A stretch of 64,000 nucleotides of DNA from Alphaproteobacteria bacterium (lineage in GTDB: Bacteria; Pseudomonadota; Alphaproteobacteria; Caulobacterales; Parvularculaceae), in contig WGLT01000009.1 of NCBI GenBank assembly GCA_016125425.1, positions 186,001 to 250,000 on the forward strand. Reading direction: 5' to 3'. Made by a program: the position numbers and the translations under genes. A model generated the notes under the pieces. The model was given only the letters and a program-made list of their open reading frames with translations, ran no database searches and had not been told where the DNA came from. Of the stretch, positions 56,769 through 64,000 are shown in pieces. Positions within the stretch are counted from its first letter, which is position 1, and every line of letters starts with the position of its first letter.

Positions 56769-57665
56769 TCAGACGCCGGGCGGATAGTCTTGCAGCGTCG
56801 CCTGAAATGCGCAAACGGCCGGCGTCGGCAGCCAACGCTTTCTTACGGCGAATCCTACGGCAAGCGGTTCGAAAAAGGCAATGTCGAGCAACGCGAAGCG
56901 TCGTGCAAACGCGCCTGTCCGCGCATATTCGTCGCTGATGACGCCGATGGCGTCGCTTTTAGCGACGATATCGGCGACCAGCGGGAAATATTCGACGACA
57001 TGCATGCGTCTGGACGCGTCGCCGCCGGCGCGGACGAACAATTCGCGCAATCGGTCGGCATGCCAGCTCATCCGGTCCGGAGCGATCACCGGATAAGCGG
57101 AAATCGCTTCCCTGCTCAGATCGGATTTGGCGGCCAGAGGATGACGTTTGCGCGCGAAGAGGTGGGTTTTCAGATCGCCAAGGCGCGTGAACGCAAACGC
57201 TTCGTCCCCGACGATCGCATTTTCCGGTCCCACGAGGACATCGATGTCGCCGCGTCGCAGCGCGCGAATGCCGGCGCCGCCTGACATGGCTTCGAGGTGG
57301 ACCCGCAATTCGGCCCGTCGTTGCATCAGCTCGATGATCGCCTTGTTGACCAGCCCCTGCATGGAGGCGGGGCTGACGCCCACGCGAATGAGCGTTTCGC
57401 CGGCTTCGCGCGCCATCCGGGCGTCCTCCGAAAGCTGGTCGAGATCGGAAATGATGCGCGCCGCCCGGTTGATGAAATCCCGTCCCCGGTCGGTCGCGAC
57501 GACATCGCGGGCGCGCCTGTCGAAAAGCGCGTAGCCGATTTCGGTTTCAATGTCGGCGAGGCTTCGGCTGATGGTGGATTGAGTCAGGCCGAGCGCCCGC
57601 GCGGCGGCGCTGATGGAGCCCGCGCGGTCCACGGCCACGACATGCTTTAACTTGATGGCGTTCAT
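56769..57665 (-). CDS. LysR-family transcriptional regulator
   Basis: 298 residues. The N-terminal winged HTH is LKHVVAVDRAGSISAAARALGLTQSTISRSLADIETEIGYALFDR (about 6-50); the remainder is a two-lobed effector domain (IRVGVSPASMQGLVNKAI..., GDIDVLVGPEN). It is divergent from the acyl-CoA dehydrogenase gene with 178 bp between, the classical LysR layout, and a partial inverted repeat with LysR-like spacing lies in the gap. It probably regulates the acyl-CoA dehydrogenase-IcmF unit; the effector is unknown. Confidence 0.92.
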   Translation of the reverse strand: MNAIKLKHVVAVDRAGSISAAARALGLTQSTISRSLADIETEIGYALFDRRARDVVATDRGRDFINRAARIISDLDQLSEDARMAREAGETLIRVGVSPASMQGLVNKAIIELMQRRAELRVHLEAMSGGAGIRALRRGDIDVLVGPENAIVGDEAFAFTRLGDLKTHLFARKRHPLAAKSDLSREAISAYPVIAPDRMSWHADRLRELFVRAGGDASRRMHVVEYFPLVADIVAKSDAIGVISDEYARTGAFARRFALLDIAFFEPLAVGFAVRKRWLPTPAVCAFQATLQDYPPGV

Positions 57666-57675
57666 AACCTATGCA

Positions 57676-57708
57676 CAAAACGCATATTACGCGCAAATTA
57701 TGCATTTG
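57676..57708. promoter_or_regulatory. Candidate LysR binding site
   Basis: CAAAACGCATA and TATGCATTTG form an inverted repeat with one extra base in the left arm, in an AT-rich patch 11 bp upstream of the LysR start. Position and size suit autoregulation plus control of the divergent acyl-CoA dehydrogenase gene. Confidence 0.45.
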
Positions 57709-57843
57709 ACAAATGTCTGTGGGAAGCTGCACAAAGAGCGAAAAGCGCGCGCGGCGTCACGCGACGCGCCCCTTTTGGCGCGCCTTGTTCGGCGGACGCG
57801 GGCGAGGCGGAAGCGACCGGACTGGAAAAGGAAATCTCACCGC

Positions 57844-59634
57844 ATGAGCGATTACACGGCCCCTCTCGCCGACATGAAATTCGTCGCGACGAAGCTCGCG
57901 GGTTTCGCCGAAATCGTCGCGCTCCCGGGCTCGGGCGATTTGAACGAGGAGTTGTTGGAGTCGATTTTTGAAGAGGGCGGAAAGTTTGCGTCCGGCGTAT
58001 TGGCTCCGCTTAATCGGATCGGCGACCTGCAAGGCTCCAGACTGTCGAACGGGATCGTCAAAACGCCTGACGGATGGCGCAAGGCTTACAGGCAATTTAT
58101 CGAAGGCGGCTGGAATGCGGTTCCCTTCGATCCTGATTACGGCGGGCAAGGCCTGCCTCAGCTCGTCGCAACCGCGCTCCAGGATATGTGGCATGCCGCG
58201 AATATGGCATTTGCGCTTTGTCCGATGCTGACGCAGGCGGCGGTGGAGGCGCTATCCAAATACGGCGCTCCGGAGCAAAAGGAAAAATATCTCGCCAAGC
58301 TCATATCCGGCGAGTGGACCGGCACGATGAACCTCACCGAACCGCAGGCGGGTTCCGATCTCGCCCGGGTACGGACGAAAGCTGTGAAGGAAGGCGATCA
58401 TTACCGGATCACGGGGCAAAAGATTTTCATTACCTATGGCGATCACGACCTGACGGACAATACGATTCACATGGTGTTGGCCCGGACGCCGGACGCGCCT
58501 GAGGGCGTAAAAGGCATCTCGCTGTTTATTGTGCCGAAATTTCTTGTGGGCGATGACGGAGCGCTCACCGGCCGCAATGACGTCAGGTGCGTTTCACTGG
58601 AAGAAAAGATGGGCATCCATGCGAGCCCGACAGCCGTCATGCAGTACGGAGAAAAGGAGGGGGCGATCGGCTATCTCATGGGAGAGGAGAATAAGGGCCT
58701 CGCTTACATGTTCACGATGATGAACAACGCCCGCCTCTCCGTCGGCCTTGAGGGCGTCGGCATTTGCGAGCGCGCATATCAGAAAGCCGCGTCATTCGCC
58801 CGCGAGCGCGTCCAGAGTCGCGCGATCGACGGCGACAATCCTGATCCGGTCGCCATCGTTCGCCATCCGGATGTGCGTCGGATGTTGATGACTATGCGCG
58901 CTTTGGCCGAGGCCGGCCGGGCGCTGGCCTATTACGCCGCCGGCAAGCTGGATATTGCGCGCCGCCATCCGGACGCGGATGCGCGCAGCGCGGCCCAGTC
59001 GCGCGTCGATTTTCTCATTCCGATCGTCAAAGGATGGTGCACGGAAAACGGATCGGAGGCGGCGTGGAATGGCGTGCAGGTTCATGGCGGGATGGGTTAT
59101 ATCGAGGAAACCGGCGCCGCCCAGTTCATGCGCGACGCCAAGATCGCCGAGATCTACGAAGGAACCAACGGCATTCAAGCGAATGATTTGATCGGCCGGA
59201 AGCTCGCGCGGGACGGCGGCGAAGAAGCGATGCGGCTGATTGAAGAAGTGCGCGATCTCGACGGCGCTCTCTCTCGGGCCGGCGAGGATGTCAAAGGACT
59301 GCGCGCCGCCTTATCGCGCGGCGCCGCGTCTGTCGAAAAGGCGACAGCTTTCCTTCTGGAGCAGCATCGCGGCGATGTGCGCAACGCCGCGGCCGGCGCA
59401 GTGCCTTATTTGCGTTTGTGGGGCGTCGTCGCCGGCGGTTGGCTCATGGCGAAAGCGGCGCTTGCGGCGACAGACATGCTTGAATCGGGCGAGGGCGATG
59501 CGGAGTTTCTGAAAGCCAAGATCGCGACAGCGAAGTTTTTCGGAGAGCGAATCTTGCCGCGCGCTCTTGCTTATGAGGCGGAAGTCACAGCCGGCGCGCA
59601 ATCGCTCATGGCGATCGCCGACGAGGCGCTGTAA
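57844..59634 (+). CDS. Acyl-CoA dehydrogenase, long (about 600-residue) type
   Basis: 596 residues from ATG 57844, with AAAGGAAA upstream. FAD enzyme forming trans-2-enoyl-CoA. Blocks seen are [19 protein letters not shown] (FAD/substrate), [48 protein letters not shown] and [39 protein letters not shown], with catalytic Glu439 in YEGTNG. The extra length and C-terminal helical extension are those of the branch that includes DmdC (3-methylmercaptopropionyl-CoA dehydrogenase). The substrate here is unknown; the neighbouring IcmF suggests branched-chain acyl-CoA metabolism. Divergent from LysR. Confidence 0.92.
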   Translation: MSDYTAPLADMKFVATKLAGFAEIVALPGSGDLNEELLESIFEEGGKFASGVLAPLNRIGDLQGSRLSNGIVKTPDGWRKAYRQFIEGGWNAVPFDPDYGGQGLPQLVATALQDMWHAANMAFALCPMLTQAAVEALSKYGAPEQKEKYLAKLISGEWTGTMNLTEPQAGSDLARVRTKAVKEGDHYRITGQKIFITYGDHDLTDNTIHMVLARTPDAPEGVKGISLFIVPKFLVGDDGALTGRNDVRCVSLEEKMGIHASPTAVMQYGEKEGAIGYLMGEENKGLAYMFTMMNNARLSVGLEGVGICERAYQKAASFARERVQSRAIDGDNPDPVAIVRHPDVRRMLMTMRALAEAGRALAYYAAGKLDIARRHPDADARSAAQSRVDFLIPIVKGWCTENGSEAAWNGVQVHGGMGYIEETGAAQFMRDAKIAEIYEGTNGIQANDLIGRKLARDGGEEAMRLIEEVRDLDGALSRAGEDVKGLRAALSRGAASVEKATAFLLEQHRGDVRNAAAGAVPYLRLWGVVAGGWLMAKAALAATDMLESGEGDAEFLKAKIATAKFFGERILPRALAYEAEVTAGAQSLMAIADEAL

Positions 59635-59662
59635 CGCAATTTATTCGTCCTGGGAGGACATG

Positions 59663-62600
59663 ATGCCAGATGATGCCGGGGTCATCGAGCGAAGCGAAGC
59701 GAGCCCGCAGGAGGGCGGCGCGCCGGCGCGCGCAAACAAAGTGCGCTTCGTAACTGCAACGAGCCTTTTTGACGGGCATGACGCCGCGATCAACATCATG
59801 CGGCGTATTCTTCAGTCATGCGGCGTTGAGGTGATTCACCTCGGCCATAATCGCTCTGTCGACGAAATCGTCGCCGCCGCCATACAGGAAGACGTGCAAG
59901 GCGTCGCCGTCAGCTCCTACCAGGGCGGGCATATAGAATATTTCAAATACATGATCGATCTCCTCAGGGAGCGCGGCGCCGGTCACATCAAGGTATTCGG
60001 CGGCGGCGGCGGCGTTATCGTCCGTGACGAGATCAAAGAGCTGCAAGCGTACGGCGTGGAGAGAATATATTCGCCGGAAGACGGACAGAAAATGGGCCTG
60101 CAAGGCATGATCGAGGACATGATCGCCAGAGCGGACTTCGATCCGTTAGACGCGGGCCGAGCTTCGATCGGCGACCTTGATAAGCCGCATTGGGCCGGCC
60201 TGGCCCGTTTTCTGACGCAACTCGAGCAAGGCGGCGTCGGCGCAGACGTCCTCGAGCAGCTCGAGCTTGCGGCGAGCCGGAGACCGCGCGCCCCGGTTCT
60301 GGGCGTCACCGGAACCGGCGGATCCGGAAAATCGTCCCTTTGCGACGAATTGATCACGCGCTTCCGAATGGATTCGAGCGCCTTTCGGATAGCGGTGCTT
60401 GCGATCGATCCGTCGCGACGCAAGTCGGGCGGGGCGCTTCTCGGGGATCGTATCCGGATGAATTCGATCAATGCGCCGGAAATATATTTCCGATCCGTCG
60501 CGACGCGGGAATCAGAGAGCGAGGTGCCGGCTTTCGTTCATCAGGCGGTCCGCGCGTGTCGCGTCGCAGGCTTCGATTTGATCATCGTCGAAACGCCGGG
60601 AATCGGGCAGGGCAACGCCGCAATTGCAGAACTGGCGGACGTCTCGCTCTATGTCATGACCCCCGAATTCGGCGCGGCCTCGCAGCTTGAAAAAATCGAC
60701 ATGCTCGATTTCGCGGACATTATCGCAATCAACAAATTTGACCGGAAGGGCGCAGAAGACGCTCTGAGAGACGTGCGCAAGCAGGTGCAGCGCAATCGCG
60801 AGGCGTTCTCCACGCCGCCCGAGGAGATGCCCGTCTTCGGCGCGATCGCATCCAGATATCAAGACGATGGCGTAACCGGCCTGTATGTCGGCCTGCGCGA
60901 ACAGCTTGCGGGCAAAGGGTTCGCGCTGCCGGAAACCCGGTTTGAAGCGAACGGGAAACGCATGCCGTCAGCTCGCGAGGCGATTTTGCCGCCAGCGCGT
61001 CAGCGCTATCTCGCCGAAATCGCCCAGGTCGTGCGTGATTACCATGCGAAGGCGTCGCATCAGGCGCGACTGGCCCGCGAAATCCAGCAGCTTGAGCGCT
61101 CCAAGGAGATGCTGGAGCAAGCAGGCGGGAATGCAGGCGATCTCGACAAGTTGATAGAAGCTCGCCGGGAGCGTCAGGATCCGCGCGCGAGAAAGCTGCT
61201 TGCGGACTGGCCTAAAGTCAAACGGAGCTATTCCGGCGACGAATATGTCGTGAAAATTCGCGACAAGGAAATTCGCACGAAACTCACGCGCAAGACTCTT
61301 TCAGGAACCGAAATCCGCAAAGTCGTGCTGCCGAGATACGAAGATCACGGCGAATTGCTGACATGGATGCTGCGGGAAAATGTGCCGGGCGCCTTTCCTT
61401 ATACGGCCGGCGTTTTCGCCTTTAAGCGGGAGAGCGAAGACCCCACGCGAATGTTCGCGGGCGAGGGCGACCCGTTCCGAACCAATGCGCGGTTCAAATA
61501 TCTCTCGAAAGACTCCAAGGCGAAGCGGCTTTCAACGGCCTTCGATTCCGTCACTCTTTACGGTTTTGACCCCGACGAGCGGCCCGATATTTACGGGAAA
61601 ATCGGCAATTCCGGCGTTTCCGTCGCGACTCTTGACGACATGAAGGCGCTTTTCGACGGCTTCGATCTGTGCTCGCCGGAAACGTCAGTCTCGATGACCA
61701 TCAACGGGCCGGCGCCCATGATCCTCGCCATGTTCTTCAACACGGCGATCGATCAGCAGCTGGAAAAATTCGAAAGAGAAAACGGGCGCGCGCCTACAGA
61801 AGAGGAAGCCAACAAAATCCGCGAGTGGGCGCTGGAGACTGTTCGCGGAACCGTGCAGGCGGACATACTCAAGGAAGATCAGGGCCAAAACACCTGCATA
61901 TTTTCAACCGAGTTCGCCCTTAAAATGATGGGCGATATCCAGGAGTTTTTCGTCGAACATCGCGTACGGAATTTCTATTCCGTATCGATCTCCGGCTATC
62001 ACATCGCGGAGGCCGGCGCCAATCCGATTTCGCAATTGGCGTTCACATTGGCGAACGGATTCACTTTCGTGGAGTCTTACCTCGCGCGGGGGATGAAGGT
62101 CGACGACTTCGCGCCGAACCTCTCCTACTTCTTCTCCAATGGAATGGATCCGGAATATTCGGTGATCGGGCGCGTCGCCAGGCGCATTTGGGCGATCGCC
62201 ATGCGCGACAAGTATGGGGCGAACGAACGTTCGCAGAAGCTTAAATATCACATACAGACCAGCGGTCGGTCATTGCACGCCCAGGAGATGGATTTCAACG
62301 ATATACGCACGACGCTGCAGGCTCTGATTGCGATATACGATAACTGCAATTCTCTGCATACAAACGCCTTTGATGAGGCGTACACAACCCCAACAGAGCA
62401 TTCGGTGCGCCGAGCAATGGCGATCCAGATGATCATAAACAAGGAGTGGGGTCTCGCCCAGAACGAGAATCCCAATCAGGGCGCGTTCATAATTGACGAA
62501 TTGACGGACCTGGTTGAGGAGGCCGTGCTTAAGGAATTTGAGCGCATCGCTGATCGCGGCGGCGTGTTAGGGGCGATGGAGACCGGCTATCAACGTGGAA

Positions 62601-62941
62601 AGATTCAAGAGGAAAGCCTCTATTACGAACACAAAAAGCACGACGGTTCGCTCCCGATTGTCGGCGTCAACACATTCGTCGATCCGAATGCGCCGGAACC
62701 GCCGCCGCCGCCTCTGCAGCGCTCGACATCCGAAGAGAAGGATAGCCAAATTAGGCGACTGAGGGAATTTCAGGCGCGAAACCGTGAGCAGGCGGATGTG
62801 ATGAAACAACGTCTGCGCGATGCGGTTGTGAATGGACAGAACGTATTCTCTGTTCTGATGGATGCGGTGCGATATTGTTCGCTCGGGCAGATTTCCAATA
62901 CTCTGTTTGAGGTCGGCGGCCGTTATCGGCGAAACATGTGA
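59663..62941 (+). CDS. icmF: Fused acyl-CoA mutase IcmF (isobutyryl-CoA mutase with G-protein chaperone)
   Basis: 1092 residues. Domains in order: B12-binding (about 25-160; [11 protein letters not shown] with the cobalt-ligand histidine at 39), MeaB-like GTPase chaperone (about 205-420; Walker [13 protein letters not shown] with Lys223, [10 protein letters not shown]), and the TIM-barrel mutase (about 560-1090; [40 protein letters not shown]). This order is characteristic of IcmF. It rearranges isobutyryl-CoA and n-butyryl-CoA; other short acyl-CoAs such as isovaleryl/pivalyl-CoA are possible. GGGAGG sits five bases before ATG 59663; the adjacent ATG 59660 is an alternative. It lies 28 bp after the dehydrogenase gene. 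Confidence 0.95.
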   Translation: MPDDAGVIERSEASPQEGGAPARANKVRFVTATSLFDGHDAAINIMRRILQSCGVEVIHLGHNRSVDEIVAAAIQEDVQGVAVSSYQGGHIEYFKYMIDLLRERGAGHIKVFGGGGGVIVRDEIKELQAYGVERIYSPEDGQKMGLQGMIEDMIARADFDPLDAGRASIGDLDKPHWAGLARFLTQLEQGGVGADVLEQLELAASRRPRAPVLGVTGTGGSGKSSLCDELITRFRMDSSAFRIAVLAIDPSRRKSGGALLGDRIRMNSINAPEIYFRSVATRESESEVPAFVHQAVRACRVAGFDLIIVETPGIGQGNAAIAELADVSLYVMTPEFGAASQLEKIDMLDFADIIAINKFDRKGAEDALRDVRKQVQRNREAFSTPPEEMPVFGAIASRYQDDGVTGLYVGLREQLAGKGFALPETRFEANGKRMPSAREAILPPARQRYLAEIAQVVRDYHAKASHQARLAREIQQLERSKEMLEQAGGNAGDLDKLIEARRERQDPRARKLLADWPKVKRSYSGDEYVVKIRDKEIRTKLTRKTLSGTEIRKVVLPRYEDHGELLTWMLRENVPGAFPYTAGVFAFKRESEDPTRMFAGEGDPFRTNARFKYLSKDSKAKRLSTAFDSVTLYGFDPDERPDIYGKIGNSGVSVATLDDMKALFDGFDLCSPETSVSMTINGPAPMILAMFFNTAIDQQLEKFERENGRAPTEEEANKIREWALETVRGTVQADILKEDQGQNTCIFSTEFALKMMGDIQEFFVEHRVRNFYSVSISGYHIAEAGANPISQLAFTLANGFTFVESYLARGMKVDDFAPNLSYFFSNGMDPEYSVIGRVARRIWAIAMRDKYGANERSQKLKYHIQTSGRSLHAQEMDFNDIRTTLQALIAIYDNCNSLHTNAFDEAYTTPTEHSVRRAMAIQMIINKEWGLAQNENPNQGAFIIDELTDLVEEAVLKEFERIADRGGVLGAMETGYQRGKIQEESLYYEHKKHDGSLPIVGVNTFVDPNAPEPPPPPLQRSTSEEKDSQIRRLREFQARNREQADVMKQRLRDAVVNGQNVFSVLMDAVRYCSLGQISNTLFEVGGRYRRNM

Positions 62942-63612
62942 CTCTTGATGAGGTAAAGGAAGCCGTCGCGGCGGCAGGACTGGCCTATCGCGGCGCTTTT
63001 CATCCGGCGACAGACGACTTGCCGGAGGCCGAGCGCGCCGGAGTCGGCACGCTCATCCTGCTTGGCTTTGTCGGAAGCGGACAGTGGGCCGTCTTTACAG
63101 CCTCGCCGGAATATCGCGATCAGCGGCCCGACCCGCTCGACCGTTGGTCGCATCGGGTGATTTCCGCGCTCGCTCGCCAGTTCCGAGCCAAGCCCTATTT
63201 CCCGTTTACGGCGCCTCTCATGCCGTTCGTCAAATGGGCCCGAAAAGCGGAAGCTGTATATCCGTCCGAGATCGGCATGCTGATCCACCCGGATTTCGGC
63301 TTGTGGCATTCCTGGCGGGGCGCGCTCGCCTTCAGGGAGACATTCGATCTGCCTTCGCGCGACGTGCGTCCGCGCCCCTGCGACGCATGCGTTGAAAAGC
63401 CATGTTTGTCAGTCTGCCCGGCTCACGCTCTGGGCGGCGGCGGCTCCTTTAACGCCGCCAGATGCGTTGCGCATATCCGTCGGCCGGAGGGCGCCGATTG
63501 CATGGAGCGAGCGTGCGCCGCGCGCCGCGCATGCCCGATTGGCAGAGCCTTTCAATATCCGCCTGAGCAAGCGGATTTTTATATGCGCGCTTTTCGCGGC
63601 GGCTTAAACTGA
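62938..63612 (+). CDS. 4Fe-4S cluster protein of unknown function
   Basis: 224 residues. The GTG start overlaps the icmF stop (GTGA), so it is translationally coupled. The N-terminal 140 residues lack a recognised domain. The C-terminus has eight cysteines: Cys148, 151, 156 and 160 in [14 protein letters not shown], a ferredoxin-like cluster motif, and Cys176, 188, 193 and 199. The arrangement recalls the ferredoxin part of QueG-type proteins, but the cobalamin-binding domain of QueG is not evident in this length. A role in keeping the mutase cofactor reduced is conceivable from context only. Confidence 0.75.
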   Translation: MTLDEVKEAVAAAGLAYRGAFHPATDDLPEAERAGVGTLILLGFVGSGQWAVFTASPEYRDQRPDPLDRWSHRVISALARQFRAKPYFPFTAPLMPFVKWARKAEAVYPSEIGMLIHPDFGLWHSWRGALAFRETFDLPSRDVRPRPCDACVEKPCLSVCPAHALGGGGSFNAARCVAHIRRPEGADCMERACAARRACPIGRAFQYPPEQADFYMRAFRGGLN

Positions 63613-64000
63613 CAGCGGGAAGCGCTCGGCCGTGAGCGGCGAGGACTCACCGATCGCCTCTCAAAACCGTTCGCGATGCAGACGCGGGTTAGAGGGGATA
63701 AAGGACGGATGAGAAGCGCTGCCGCGTCCTCTGACCGTGTCAATCATTCAGCGAGACCGTCGATCGGGGTTGATACTGATCGGAAGGCCGATTTGCATAC
63801 GAATATTCCGATGGCGCGGAAAGTTTGAAGGAGCGAGTGTGAGCGAACCCTGCATGGCCGATTGGTCTGCCCGCGGCGCGTAGGAGGGAAGCGGCGAGCC
63901 GCTTGGATCAACCGCCTCCGCTTTCGCCAACGGGCGGCCTGGAATCCCGGCTCCCGGGTTATAGTTTGCATCAATTTACAGTCCCGCCCTCCTCACCAAT
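63613..64000. other. Right-hand end with no supported gene
   Basis: 388 bp. The open frames are arginine-rich and without family sequence. The last 60 bases become AT-rich (GTTATAGTTTGCATCAATTTACAG) and may be a promoter of a gene outside the window. No terminator with a clear T-run was found after the iron-sulfur gene. Confidence 0.4.

Noticed and set aside
63744-63974. Small minus-strand gene near the right edge
   Set aside because: 76 arginine-rich residues without ribosome site or recognisable domain.

Overview
The window is one continuous stretch of a GC-rich chromosome from an alphaproteobacterium. Pointers to that group are the clpP-clpX-lon-hupB order with trigger factor just upstream, a glnB-glnA pair, ParE, a Caulobacter-type TonB-dependent receptor and a SapC / cupin / tryptophan-halogenase trio. 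The gene set fits the Caulobacterales, Hyphomonadaceae or Parvularculaceae, but nothing here fixes the genus. There is no phage, transposase, CRISPR array or plasmid signature.

Layout. 0-11.5 kb is housekeeping: the 3' end of an AsmA-like gene, tyrS, anmK, a small secreted protein, a RidA protein, an MtfA-like peptidase between two identical 127-bp palindromic repeats, a 500-bp array of further palindromic repeats, an AT-rich orphan gene, parE, a crotonase and a VIT-family transporter. 11.5-15 kb is an emrA-emrB-tetR efflux operon with a 13-bp-arm inverted repeat in front of emrA. 15-18 kb has an S-adenosylmethionine (SAM-I type) riboswitch ahead of metB, then a CaiB-type CoA transferase. 18-21.5 kb holds glnBA and the NAD(P)HX repair enzyme. 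21.6-29.4 kb is the protein quality-control block (tRNA-Leu, tig, clpP, clpX, lon), a chorismate mutase, hupB and tRNA-Val.

29.5-56 kb is a xylan/xylo-oligosaccharide utilisation locus: a LacI-family regulator, xylA, xylB, a GH43 lipoprotein, a large TonB-dependent receptor, SapC, a cupin-fold oxygenase-like protein, a flavin-dependent halogenase, a GH3 lipoprotein, a sialate/acetyl-xylan esterase, an aldose epimerase, a GH115 alpha-glucuronidase, an MFS sugar porter and a second GH3 enzyme with a PA14-like insert. Short CG-centred palindromes of LacI-family type lie in front of, or just inside, most of its transcription units, which suggests one xylose-responsive regulon. Inferred logic: oligosaccharides enter through the receptor, are trimmed of acetyl, glucuronyl and arabinosyl groups in the periplasm, cut to xylose by GH43/GH3 enzymes, imported by the MFS porter and converted by XylA/XylB to xylulose 5-phosphate. 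No secreted endo-xylanase is present in the window.

56-63.6 kb is an acyl-CoA/cobalamin block: a PduO-type adenosyltransferase, a LysR regulator, a large acyl-CoA dehydrogenase, the fused acyl-CoA mutase IcmF, and a small 8-cysteine iron-sulfur protein whose start overlaps the icmF stop. The last 390 bp hold no gene I can support.

The points most worth following are the halogenase trio inside a xylan locus, the set of operator-like palindromes (two inside coding sequence), the cluster of ATTGCGCAAT palindromes after anmK, the SAM-I riboswitch, and the palindromic repeats around the mtfA-like gene and the orphan gene.
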